This document shows positions 12,491-19,879 of a stretch of 24,423 nucleotides of DNA, piece after piece. The position numbers and the translations under genes were made by a program. The notes below the pieces were generated by a model that saw nothing but the letters and a program-made list of their open reading frames with translations, was not told where the DNA came from and made no database searches. Numbering within the stretch: position 1 is the first letter of the stretch; every line of letters begins with the position of its first letter. Origin of the DNA: an uncultured Oscillospiraceae bacterium (lineage in GTDB: Bacteria; Bacillota; Clostridia; Oscillospirales; Oscillospiraceae); the NCBI GenBank assembly GCA_905233785.1, contig CAJOCV010000004.1, positions 1 through 24,423 on the forward strand. Reading direction: 5' to 3'.

Positions 12491-12817
12491 ATGGTAACTG
12501 TCGCTGACTTCCGAGCGTATCTCAATCCCGCGCCGGATATCACCGACGCGCAACTCAGCGGTTGGCTCAACGCTGCCAAATCCGAAGCGCGCACGGCGGG
12601 AGTCCCTGACTTCCGCCGAAACGCGCAGTATGACCTCTTCATCCAGGCGCTCGCCGCCTGGTACTACGACAACCGCGGCCTTCAGGTATCGGGGACGTAC
12701 CAGGCGACGGCGCTGGGGACGAAGAAACAGTTAACGGATTCATTTGTGCTGCAGCTCCGCTATGCGAAAGAGGATCCCGAACCGGAATCCTCCGAGGAAG
12801 GTGGTGACGGCACATGA
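12491..12817 (+). CDS. Head-tail connector protein, gp6-like (108 aa)
   Basis: The ATG at 12491 follows AGGAGGTG (12478-12485), which overlaps the previous stop. The sequence is all-helical: VTVADFRAYLN, ITDAQLSGWLNAAKSEARTAG, then QYDLFIQALAAWYYDNRG and TKKQLTDSFVLQLRYAKE. This matches the phage connector family (HK97 gp6-like), including the common 'LIxxLAxxYYDNRG' helix. The tail is acidic and disordered. The protein forms the ring attached beneath the portal. Its stop overlaps the next start by 4 bases. Confidence 0.88.
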   Translation: MVTVADFRAYLNPAPDITDAQLSGWLNAAKSEARTAGVPDFRRNAQYDLFIQALAAWYYDNRGLQVSGTYQATALGTKKQLTDSFVLQLRYAKEDPEPESSEEGGDGT

Positions 12818-13173
12818 GCAAGGCCGCAAATCCCGGTGAACTGCGCACCCCCGTATATTTCATGCGGCACAGCCGGGATAAAGATGCAGAGGGATACCCC
12901 GTCGAAGAGGATGTGAATGTGTTTGGCGCTGGTGTCCCCTGTATGTGCAAATGGGTGAACGCGCACGGGACAGAAGTGTTCCAGACGATGCAGCTCGAAA
13001 TCAAAGAACCGGCGACGATCACCGCCCGATATTCCCCGAGGCTTCTTGACAAGCGCCTCATCGTCTATAAAGGCGAGGACCAGCGTCCCTATGAGATCAT
13101 CAGCATCGATGACGTGGAGGAACGCCACGTCTGGCTTGAGATCAAAGTGCAGCGCAAGTCCGGCGCGAGATAG
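12814..13173 (+). CDS. Head-tail joining (stopper) protein (119 aa)
   Basis: It starts in an ATGA overlap with the connector gene. The order 'NPGELRTPVYFMRHSRDKDAEGYPVEE', 'WVNAHGTEVFQTMQLEIKEPATITARYSP' and 'RPYEIISIDDVEERHVWLEIKVQRK' is the beta-barrel pattern of the phage head-tail adaptor family (SPP1 gp16 / HK97 gp7-like). The E-I-x-S-I-D-D-V-E-E segment is characteristic. It would close the connector after packaging and join the tail. Length is normal for the family. Confidence 0.9.
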   Translation: MSKAANPGELRTPVYFMRHSRDKDAEGYPVEEDVNVFGAGVPCMCKWVNAHGTEVFQTMQLEIKEPATITARYSPRLLDKRLIVYKGEDQRPYEIISIDDVEERHVWLEIKVQRKSGAR

Positions 13174-13183
13174 GAGGGCTGAT

Positions 13184-13555
13184 ATGGAAAGCATTGATGC
13201 CCGGCTCGTGGCCGCCCTCTCCCCCATCGCCCCCGCATGGAACAGCGTGAAAGAGGACGTGGAATCCGATCCCGCCAACGAGCCGGAGGTCTATTTCACC
13301 TTCCAGTACACTACGCGCGGCGCGGACTACGCGGACGATGAACCTACCGTCGAAATAGTCTCCGTTCACCTTCACCTCTGGGCACCTCTGATGCAGAACA
13401 TGACCGGCCTCATCCGGCAGACGAAAGCCGCTGTGCATAGGGCTGGTTTTTCTATGCCGGAAAAGGTGGATGCCTCGGACGACAAGGGGCGGCACATCGT
13501 TTTCGAGTTCCAGGACGTGACAGAGGTTGACATTGATGGCGACTTTTACCTGTAA
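13184..13555 (+). CDS. Tail completion / terminator-like protein (123 aa)
   Basis: The ATG at 13184 follows AGGAGG (13172-13177); the ATG at 13046 lies out of context inside the previous gene and is rejected. The sequence mixes a helical start (SIDARLVAALSPIAPAWNSV) with strands: EVYFTFQYTTRGADYADDEPTVEIVSVHLHLWAP, a helix (LIRQTKAAVHRAGF), and a closing HIVFEFQDVTEVD. This alpha/beta layout, with an early Y-x-x-F-x-Y strand and the S-V-H-L-H-L-W strand, is that of tail-terminator or minor tail proteins such as HK97 gp10/gp11-type. Its gene position between the head-tail joiner and the tail tube supports that; the exact family is uncertain. It overlaps the next gene by 20 bases. Confidence 0.75.
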   Translation: MESIDARLVAALSPIAPAWNSVKEDVESDPANEPEVYFTFQYTTRGADYADDEPTVEIVSVHLHLWAPLMQNMTGLIRQTKAAVHRAGFSMPEKVDASDDKGRHIVFEFQDVTEVDIDGDFYL

Positions 13556-13973
13556 CGACATAGACGGCTTTGTGCTGAACATGGAAGAGTTTGCACAACT
13601 GCCCGACAGCACAATCAAGGATATGCTGGCCGACGGCGCAGAGGTCGTCAGAAAAGCTCATGCTGATGCGATCAGGGAAAATTTCGATCAGAAAACAGGT
13701 CGCCTCATTGGCAGCCCAAAGGTAAAACTCAAGCGCAAAGGGCAGGGGTGGTATGCGCTCATCTACCCCGACGGCACTCATCATACTTACCACGCCCGCA
13801 AAGGTGGGACAGGTGTCGCTCGCAACGCAGATGTCGGCTTCGTCCACGAGTTCGGCGGGCACGGGAACGCAGCAACCATGTGGATGTATAACGCCAATGA
13901 AAAGAGCGCAGATGCCACCGCCGAGGCCGAGGAGAAAGCCTATGATCGGTGGCTTAAATCTTTGAATCTTTAG
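13536..13973 (+). CDS. HK97 gp10-like neck/tail protein (145 aa)
   Basis: I use the ATG at 13536; a TTG at 13527 and another at 13533 are weaker alternatives, and all have only a poor AGAGG-type site. The gene overlaps the preceding one by 20 bases. The protein starts with MATFTCNDIDGFVLNMEEFAQLPDS, then a helix with AEVVRKAHADAIREN and FDQKTGRLIGSPKVK. The core ends with ADVGFVHEFGGHG (the 'x-x-FVEFGT' -like turn of gp10 family proteins) and a helical end, AEAEEKAYDRWLKSLN. The E-F-G-x-H-G turn after a beta hairpin is what suggests the HK97-gp10-like family. Role: tail completion or minor tail protein. Confidence 0.78.
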   Translation: MATFTCNDIDGFVLNMEEFAQLPDSTIKDMLADGAEVVRKAHADAIRENFDQKTGRLIGSPKVKLKRKGQGWYALIYPDGTHHTYHARKGGTGVARNADVGFVHEFGGHGNAATMWMYNANEKSADATAEAEEKAYDRWLKSLNL

Positions 13974-13989
13974 AAAAGGAGAACACAGT

Positions 13990-14808
13990 ATGGCTGAATT
14001 TGGTCTCAGACACCCGTGCTTCAAGCCCCACAACGCGCCTGCTGGCGTCGTGTTCGGCAAGGCGGTGCTGGCTAATCTCGCGGTTACGCTTGCTTCCGGC
14101 GAACTGTACGCGGATGACGGTCTTTCCGAGCAGCTTTCCGAGTTTGCGTCCGGAGCGCTGTCCATGGAGACCGACAACATGGAAGACAACGATGCGACCG
14201 TTATTTACGGCGCGACTGTTACGGACGGCGTTGTGATCTACAACAAGGAGGATGTCGCTCCCCGCGGAACTTTGGGCTATATCAAGGTGCTCATGGTCAA
14301 GGGCGCGCGCAAGTACCGGGCATATATCTATCCCGACGCTCAGGCCGCGATCGGCAACGACGACGGTCAGACCCGCGGCAGCAACATCACCTTCCAGACC
14401 GCCAAGACGACCTTCACGATCTTCGCGGACGATGACGGCAACTGGAGGAAGACCAAAACCTTCTCTTCCCTTCCGGCCGCGCTGGCGTTTGTCGATGAAA
14501 TCTGCGGTACTGGCGGTACTTCTGCGCCCAACGCGAACCTGGCAGCGCTGACCGTTGGTCTGCTTCCGCTCAGTCCGTCCTTTGACCCCGCAACCGTCAA
14601 TTACACAGCGGTGGCCACGGCTGCTTCCAGTGTCGTAACCGCTGTTGCTATGGATGCTGACGCAACCATCGCAATCTTCAACGGCGAGACCGGCGTTGAC
14701 AACGGTGCCGCCGCAAGTTGGGCGGCTGGTGAGAACATCCTGAAGATCGCCGTCACCAACGGCACTGCGTCGAAGACCTATACGGTCAAGGTCACCAAGG
14801 GCACCTGA
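13990..14808 (+). CDS. Major tail (tube) protein with C-terminal cadherin-like domain (272 aa)
   Basis: The ATG at 13990 follows AAAAGGAG (13974-13981). Residues 1-170 are the tube protein: FGLRHPCFKPHNAP, VVFGKAVLANLAVTLASGELYADDGL, DATVIYGATVTDGVVIYNKE, and then GTLGYIKVLMVKGARKYRAYIYP, the order typical of Firmicutes siphovirus tail proteins of the phi13 type. A Gly/Thr-rich linker (GTGGTSAPNAN, 173-183) joins a domain at 184-270. That domain has LAALTVGLLPLSPSFDPATVNY, SWAAGENILKIAVTNG and KTYTVKVTK, clearly homologous to the free domain after the capsid. Here it is fused in frame. About six such domains per tube ring would project from the tail. Abundant protein. Confidence 0.93.
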   Translation: MAEFGLRHPCFKPHNAPAGVVFGKAVLANLAVTLASGELYADDGLSEQLSEFASGALSMETDNMEDNDATVIYGATVTDGVVIYNKEDVAPRGTLGYIKVLMVKGARKYRAYIYPDAQAAIGNDDGQTRGSNITFQTAKTTFTIFADDDGNWRKTKTFSSLPAALAFVDEICGTGGTSAPNANLAALTVGLLPLSPSFDPATVNYTAVATAASSVVTAVAMDADATIAIFNGETGVDNGAAASWAAGENILKIAVTNGTASKTYTVKVTKGT

Positions 14809-14825
14809 CGCCCACATAAGCAGGC

Positions 14826-14864
14826 ATAAGCCCTGGGGATAATCATACACGCCCCAGGGCTTAT
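14826..14864 (+). promoter_or_regulatory. Strong stem-loop after the major tail gene
   Basis: ATAAGCCCTGGGG (14826-14838) pairs perfectly over 13 bp with CCCCAGGGCTTAT (14852-14864), with a 13-base loop. No T-run follows (TGTCGCAC), so it is not a typical terminator. It lies between the highly expressed tube gene and the chaperone gene, where a stem can protect upstream mRNA from 3' decay or lower read-through. Confidence 0.65.
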
Positions 14865-14933
14865 TGTCGCACTGGAAGCCGTTGCAACGGCTCTAATGGC
14901 GCAAATAGCGCTGTGCCACAAGGAGTAATGAAT

Positions 14934-15332
14934 ATGGACAAACTGTGCTTCGCCCCCGTTGCCGGAAAGTTCCGGCCGCTCCAATTCAGTCTGGAAGTCA
15001 TGTTCGATACCGCAGATAAGTTCGGCAGTATGGCAGATTGTTTTGACCTGCTTGAGAAGGAAGACCGCGCCGCAGCCGAAGCGATCTGCTGGCTGATGAC
15101 GCGCATGGTGAATGCCGGAGAAATTCACCGCAGAGAAGCAGGCGGTGATCCCGACAAGCTGTTTGCTCACGGTGAGATCAAAATCGAGACGCCTGCATGG
15201 TTTCGCATCTATAAGCAGGCTGTTATCAAAGCAATTGAACTCGGATATACGCGCGAGGTTGATGATCCCCAGGAGGAGATTGACCTCGTGCTGCAGGAGA
15301 TAAACGCAAAAAAAGACAAGGCCGGGGAATAA
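14934..15332 (+). CDS. Tail assembly chaperone, short (G-type) form (132 aa)
   Basis: AAGGAG (14920-14925) is 8 bases from the ATG at 14934; the ATGs or GTG at 14928 and 14913 are too close to or before the site. The protein is mostly helical (FSLEVMFDTADKFGSMADCFDLLEKED, AAAEAICWLMTRMVNAGEI, FRIYKQAVIKAIELGY) and ends with a charged helix (EEIDLVLQEINAKKDKAGE). It is the lambda gpG-like chaperone that coats the tape measure during tail assembly. Near its 3' end is a run of seven A (15308-15314) read as gc-A-AAA-AAA-G, a canonical -1 slippery site, and the extended product is described separately. Position between tube and tape measure is fixed in siphoviruses. Confidence 0.92.
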   Translation: MDKLCFAPVAGKFRPLQFSLEVMFDTADKFGSMADCFDLLEKEDRAAAEAICWLMTRMVNAGEIHRREAGGDPDKLFAHGEIKIETPAWFRIYKQAVIKAIELGYTREVDDPQEEIDLVLQEINAKKDKAGE

Positions 15333-15475
15333 GGGCTCAGTACACCTATATTGCCCTCGCCAAGCTGCACCTCTCCCGGCATGAGTTTTGCCGGATGCAG
15401 CCCGGCCTGTTCTTTGATCTGGTGCAGCTCTACATGAACAGTCTGCCTCGCAGCGGCGGCGAGGAGTTCACTTGA
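14934..15475 (+). CDS. Tail assembly chaperone, frameshifted (GT-type) form, 180 aa
   Basis: A -1 slip on A-AAA-AAA (15308-15314) moves translation into a frame open until TGA at 15473-15475. It adds 53 residues that run RQGRGIRAQYTYIALAKLH, then LSRHEFCRMQPGLFFDLVQLYMNSLP and end SGGEEFT. The downstream frame has no start codon of its own with a ribosome binding site. It carries the MQPGLFFDLVQLYM helix typical of the T part in Firmicutes phages. The G/GT pair made by frameshifting is one of the most conserved features of siphovirus tail operons. The long form should bind the tape measure, the short form the tube protein. I can see the slippery site but no clearly strong stimulatory hairpin; AGGGC/GCCCT (15332-15336/15353-15357) is weak. 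Confidence 0.9.
15308..15314 (+). promoter_or_regulatory. A-AAA-AAA slippery sequence for -1 frameshifting
   Basis: In the chaperone frame the codons read GCA-AAA-AAA-GAC, giving the canonical X-XXY-YYZ heptamer A-AAA-AAA. Both tRNA-Lys can re-pair fully after a -1 slip. The -1 frame downstream is open for 53 codons with the expected T-type sequence. Confidence 0.92.
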
Positions 15476-15503
15476 TTATATCGCCGCATAGGGAGGGAAA
15501 CCC

Positions 15504-18500
15504 GTGGCCACCCGTACCATATCCACAAAGCTTGCAGTGCAAGGCGAGTCTGAATACCGTGCGTCCATAAGTCGGATCAACAGCGAGCTCAAAGCCATGC
15601 AGTCGGCACTGAAACTGACCGAAAGCCAGTACCAGGCGAACGCCAACAGCATGGAGGCGCTCAGGGCAAAGGGTGACTCTCTCAAAGCTGTTTACGATAC
15701 GCAGAAAAAGAAGGTCGAAGAGCTCAGGCGTGCCCTGGAAAACTCCAAAGCAGCTGAAGAGCGCTATGCCCAGCAAAAGGCGGATATTCAGGCGAAAATC
15801 GAAGCGAATAACCGCGCCCTGGAAAAGCTGAAAACGACGACCGGCGACACCTCCAAGGAGGAAGAGCGGCTCAACAAGGAGAACGAGGAGCTGCAAAAGC
15901 AGCTCGCGAATGTTGACGCCAAAATGCAGGCCGCGGAGAAGGGAACGAACAGCTGGCAGACTCAGCTTAACAACGCTGAGATTCAGTTGAACAATCTCGA
16001 TGCGGAAATCCAGAAAAACGACAAATACATGGCGGAAGCGGAAAGAGCCGCAGACGGCTGCGCTACCTCCATTGATGAGTTTGGCCGCGAAGTCGATGAC
16101 ACGGCTGAGTCGGTAAAAGGCCTCGGAACAATCCTGGCATCACAGGAGCTCAGCCGGTTTTCGGAGGAACTGAAAGAGGCTCTCGCAGATTGTGTTGAGG
16201 CTTACTCTGACTTTGAAGTTGGTATGGCCGGCGTCAGAAGGACCACTGGCCTCACAGGGGAAGACCTCGACGAACTCGGTACATATTTCCGGGAGCTTTC
16301 TACCGAGATTCCGATAACGACAAAGGAACTGGCGGCAATCGCCACGACAGCCGGACAATTGGGTATCACCGGGAAAGCGAACGTCCAGGTTTTCACCGAG
16401 ACCATGGCAAAGCTTGCCACGACAACCGATCTGACCGCAGAAACAGCCGCCACGATGCTCGCGCAGTTCTCCAACATCACCGGTGAGGATGACTATGCGC
16501 GACTCGGCGCTGTCGTTGCGTCCCTCGGCGACGCGACCGCCACCACCGCCACGAAGGTTGTCGAAATGTCCCAGGGCATTGCCGCAACCGGCAACCTCGC
16601 AGGCATGAGCGCGACGGATATTATGGCGATCTCCGCCGCCGTCGGCTCTCTCGGCATCGAAAGCGCTGCCGGATCAACGGCGATGTCCACTCTGATCTCG
16701 ACCCTCTACAAAGCAACGCAGACCGGGAGCAAACTATCTGACTTCGCCTCTGTTGCCGGTATGTCCGCTGCAGAGTTCAAGCGGTCTTGGAATTCGGATG
16801 CTGTCGGAACACTCGACCGGTTTATCCAGGGACTGAACGACACTGAGAGAAACGGGAAATCTGCCATCGTCCTGCTGGACGAGCTTGGAATCACCAATGT
16901 AAGGCAGACGAAAGCGATCCTCGGTCTTGCCTCTGCAGAAGGTCTTTTAACTGGCACAATCGCTCAGGCCAATGCCGCATGGAGCGAGAACACGGCGCTC
17001 AGCGATAAAGCCGCGATCATGTTCGATACCATGCAGGCAAAAATGACAACACTCAACAGTGCCACGAACAACCTCAAGATCGCGATCGGTGAAGCTCTCG
17101 CTCCGGCGATCATTGATCTTGCAGACGGCGGACAAACGGTCATCGAAGGAATCACCGAATTCGTTGAGAAGCACCCGACACTCACAGAGGCGCTCACGTT
17201 GACCGCGAGTGGGATCGTGGCCATCACGACGGCAACTGCCGGGGCGAAAGCGGCTTACAAAGCGTTGGATTTCCTCGGGATGGCAAAGCCGCTCAAGGAG
17301 ATTGCGGCGGCGGCCGCAGGAGCAGGCGGCGGTATCTCCGGCCTTGTTGCCGCGCTTGGGACAATCGCGCTTCCGGCCGCGGTTGCCGCGACCGCGCTCG
17401 CTGGCGTGGTTGCCATTGTCGATGAAATCAACACCGTCAAAACCGTTGGCTTCCTTGGTGAAGGCCACACGCTGGAGGAATACGCTGGCAACGTAGACCA
17501 CTACCGCGCGGAAATCGAACGCCTCCAGGTTGAATATGACAATCTGGCAAATTGCGGCGCTGATCTGACCATGATTCAAAATGATCTCGATCACGCAACG
17601 ATTGGCTTGTCTCACGCCCAGGAGGAACTGGCAGCGGCAGAGGAGGCGGCAGCGCAAGCCGCCGAGACCGCAGCCGAGGCGACGGATTCTTATACCGCTG
17701 CTGAAAATGCCGCCGAGATCGCCGCCGATGAAATTCAGATGTCGTTGGCAGAAATCGCCGAAGCGTACCAGACCACATATGCCGAATGCCAGAAGTCTTT
17801 GGAGGGGCAGATTGGGCTGTTTGATGCTTATGCGGCGGAGATCTCCGAGGACACAAACTCCGCTGAAAAGATGCTTGATCTGTGGAGTCAGCAGACAGCA
17901 AACCTCGCCTCGTACACCGAAAATCTGAAAAAAGCGGCGCAGTACGGTCTCGATCAAGGCCTTGTGGCAAGCCTTTCTGACGGCTCAGTTCAGTCAGCCG
18001 GGTATCTCGCTACGATCATCGGAGAAATCGAGAGTTGTGCGGAAGGCACCGGAGCGCTGGGAACCTCCGCACAAGAGGCCGTCGCCCAATTTAACGCAGC
18101 CTTCGCCCAGACGGAAGAAGCTAAAAACAATCTTGCTGCGACCATGGCCGCGATGCAGACGGGCTTGTCCGATGCCATTGCCGCACTGGAAGAGGAAGCC
18201 GCCAGTGTAAACTTTGACGGCTTCAACGAGGCTGTCACAACTGCTTTTTCAAATGTCGGTGTTGATTTTGAATCCATCGGCATCAACCTCGGCGCCGGAC
18301 TTGCATCCGGTATCAGCAGCTCAACGCCGTCAGCCACAAGCGCTGCTACTGATATGGCAAACGCCACCAACGACGCAGGCCGGGCTGCATTTGGTGTTCG
18401 CTCTCCCTCAACTGTCTGGAAAGAAATCGGTTCAAACCTTGACGCCGGTCTTGTGATCGGGATTGAAAGCGGCAAGAGCAATGTAACAAGCGCAGTCTCT

Positions 18501-19175
18501 TCCATGGGGCAGAGTGTCAACGATCTCATGCGCACTTATGGAAGCCGGAGCACGCAATCGTTTATCGTATACTTCCGCCAACTCACGGGTGAGATGTCCT
18601 CGGTTATGGCATCGCTGCACGGTGCCGCGATCAGCGGTCTGGCAGGGCTTGACACCAATATGTTCATCATTGGCAACAACGCCGTGGTTGGCATGATCAA
18701 CGGCATTTACAGCCGGAGCGGGAATCTGTATAACGCGATGTACCTTGTCACGACGCAGGCCATCAATGCCGCAAGGCGAGCCGCCGCCGTACACTCACCG
18801 TCGAAGAAGACCCAGGAGATTTTCGAGAATGTCGGTGAGGGCATGATCGTCGGTATCGAATCCAAGCGGCAAAAGGTCGCGGAGTCCACAAGGAGCGTCG
18901 TCAACGAGGCTCTCATGATCGACCAGAACGCCATTCGCGCAATGTCCAAAACCATCAGCGCCGCGATCCCGGATTACAGCAGTCTGATCGGCGGGCAGCG
19001 TGAGCGCGCAGACACTGCCAGAGCCGACCAGGACAAGGAGCATGGCAAAACCGTCAACAACAACTTTGATTTTCACATCACCACTCAGCCGGGGCAAAAT
19101 CCAAAAGAGATCGCCGAGGCCGTTATGGAACGGATTCAGATTGAGTTTGAGAAAAGGATGGATGAACTCACATGA
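15504..19175 (+). CDS. Tail tape measure protein (1223 aa)
   Basis: GTG start at 15504 with GGGAGG at 15491-15496; the frame begins MATRTISTKLAVQGESEYRASISRINSELKAMQSAL. Residues about 20-190 form a long coiled coil rich in Lys, Glu and Gln. The TP901-type tail tape measure domain covers about 215-420 (FEVGMAGVRRTTGLTGEDLDELGTYFRELSTEIPITTKELA ... GSTAMSTLISTLYKA). Hydrophobic segments at about 558-585 and 608-642 resemble the membrane-active part used for DNA entry. Ala/Glu-rich coiled coil follows. Near the C-terminus two related HSPS-type blocks occur, GVRSPSTVWKEIG (near 963) and AVHSPSKKTQEIFENVG (near 1094), each followed by a VIGIES or IVGIES motif. No peptidase motif is seen. Protein length sets tail length; at roughly 0.15 nm per residue this suggests a tail near 180 nm. 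Confidence 0.96.
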   Translation: MATRTISTKLAVQGESEYRASISRINSELKAMQSALKLTESQYQANANSMEALRAKGDSLKAVYDTQKKKVEELRRALENSKAAEERYAQQKADIQAKIEANNRALEKLKTTTGDTSKEEERLNKENEELQKQLANVDAKMQAAEKGTNSWQTQLNNAEIQLNNLDAEIQKNDKYMAEAERAADGCATSIDEFGREVDDTAESVKGLGTILASQELSRFSEELKEALADCVEAYSDFEVGMAGVRRTTGLTGEDLDELGTYFRELSTEIPITTKELAAIATTAGQLGITGKANVQVFTETMAKLATTTDLTAETAATMLAQFSNITGEDDYARLGAVVASLGDATATTATKVVEMSQGIAATGNLAGMSATDIMAISAAVGSLGIESAAGSTAMSTLISTLYKATQTGSKLSDFASVAGMSAAEFKRSWNSDAVGTLDRFIQGLNDTERNGKSAIVLLDELGITNVRQTKAILGLASAEGLLTGTIAQANAAWSENTALSDKAAIMFDTMQAKMTTLNSATNNLKIAIGEALAPAIIDLADGGQTVIEGITEFVEKHPTLTEALTLTASGIVAITTATAGAKAAYKALDFLGMAKPLKEIAAAAAGAGGGISGLVAALGTIALPAAVAATALAGVVAIVDEINTVKTVGFLGEGHTLEEYAGNVDHYRAEIERLQVEYDNLANCGADLTMIQNDLDHATIGLSHAQEELAAAEEAAAQAAETAAEATDSYTAAENAAEIAADEIQMSLAEIAEAYQTTYAECQKSLEGQIGLFDAYAAEISEDTNSAEKMLDLWSQQTANLASYTENLKKAAQYGLDQGLVASLSDGSVQSAGYLATIIGEIESCAEGTGALGTSAQEAVAQFNAAFAQTEEAKNNLAATMAAMQTGLSDAIAALEEEAASVNFDGFNEAVTTAFSNVGVDFESIGINLGAGLASGISSSTPSATSAATDMANATNDAGRAAFGVRSPSTVWKEIGSNLDAGLVIGIESGKSNVTSAVSSMGQSVNDLMRTYGSRSTQSFIVYFRQLTGEMSSVMASLHGAAISGLAGLDTNMFIIGNNAVVGMINGIYSRSGNLYNAMYLVTTQAINAARRAAAVHSPSKKTQEIFENVGEGMIVGIESKRQKVAESTRSVVNEALMIDQNAIRAMSKTISAAIPDYSSLIGGQRERADTARADQDKEHGKTVNNNFDFHITTQPGQNPKEIAEAVMERIQIEFEKRMDELT

Positions 19176-19879
19176 TTATTTGGCATGGTGTACCATCATC
19201 GGAGGTTCCCGTGATCGTGGAGCATCCTCCCGGCCGTGTGATTCCCCGGCGCAAGATGGAAGTCCTATCGATCCCCGGTCGCAACGGGGACATCATTCTT
19301 CCACAGGATGCCTATGAAAGCATTCCTCAGATCTATGATATTCACATTCCGTCTGCCATCCTCAAAAACCGCCCCCGTCTGGATCGCGCAATGCGCTCTG
19401 TTTCCAACTGGCTCTGTGTCCCCGGATACAACCGCCTGGAAGACAGCTATGAACCTGATGTGTTTCGTATGGCCTATTTCGTGGGAGATCAGAGCATCGA
19501 GAACATTTTGAACAAGGGCGGAAGAGCGCAGATCGAATTCATCTGTCGTCCGGAACGCTGGTTGAAGGTCGGCGAGTTTCCGATCATGTTCCATGTGCCA
19601 GGCCTAATCTTCAATCCCACGGACAAGCCATCGAGCCCGATCATTACCGTTTACGGCTCTGGGGGCGGAACGCTCACGGTGGGCGAAACGACGCTCTCGC
19701 TGGGCGATTGCAACGGCGTTGTCCTTGATTCCGAGAATGAGGACGCATACAGGGGGAGCGAAAACCTCAACGATACTGTCGTCGGTGATTTCCCGCTCCT
19801 GGATGCGGGAAGCACAACCGTTTCCTGGACCGGTGGCGTGACAGGGCTTCAGATCATTCCAAGGTGGTGGATGATATGA
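19172..19879 (+). CDS. Distal tail protein, Dit (235 aa)
   Basis: The ATG at 19172 overlaps the tape measure stop (ATGA). The N-terminal part (MIIWHGVPSSEVPVIVEHPPGRVIPRRKMEVLSIPGRNGDI) and the 'DRAMRSVSNWLCVPGYNRLEDSYEPDVFRMAYFVGD' block are the typical Dit N-terminal ring domain (SPP1 gp19.1-like). ICRPERWLKVGE ends that domain. A galectin-like C-terminal beta domain follows (PSSPIITVYGSGGGTLTVGETTLSLGDCNGVVLDSENEDAY ... VSWTGGVTGLQIIPRWW). Dit forms the hexameric hub between tube and Tal. Length is standard. Confidence 0.93.
   Translation: MIIWHGVPSSEVPVIVEHPPGRVIPRRKMEVLSIPGRNGDIILPQDAYESIPQIYDIHIPSAILKNRPRLDRAMRSVSNWLCVPGYNRLEDSYEPDVFRMAYFVGDQSIENILNKGGRAQIEFICRPERWLKVGEFPIMFHVPGLIFNPTDKPSSPIITVYGSGGGTLTVGETTLSLGDCNGVVLDSENEDAYRGSENLNDTVVGDFPLLDAGSTTVSWTGGVTGLQIIPRWWMI

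Noticed and set aside
13527..13535. TTG start for the gp10-like gene
   Set aside because: The ATG three codons later is equally well placed relative to the weak ribosome binding site, and ATG is preferred.
16947..17957. 336-codon minus-strand open frame opposite the tape measure gene
   Set aside because: Arg/Cys/Gly-rich translation with no motif; the tape measure frame runs unbroken through the region.
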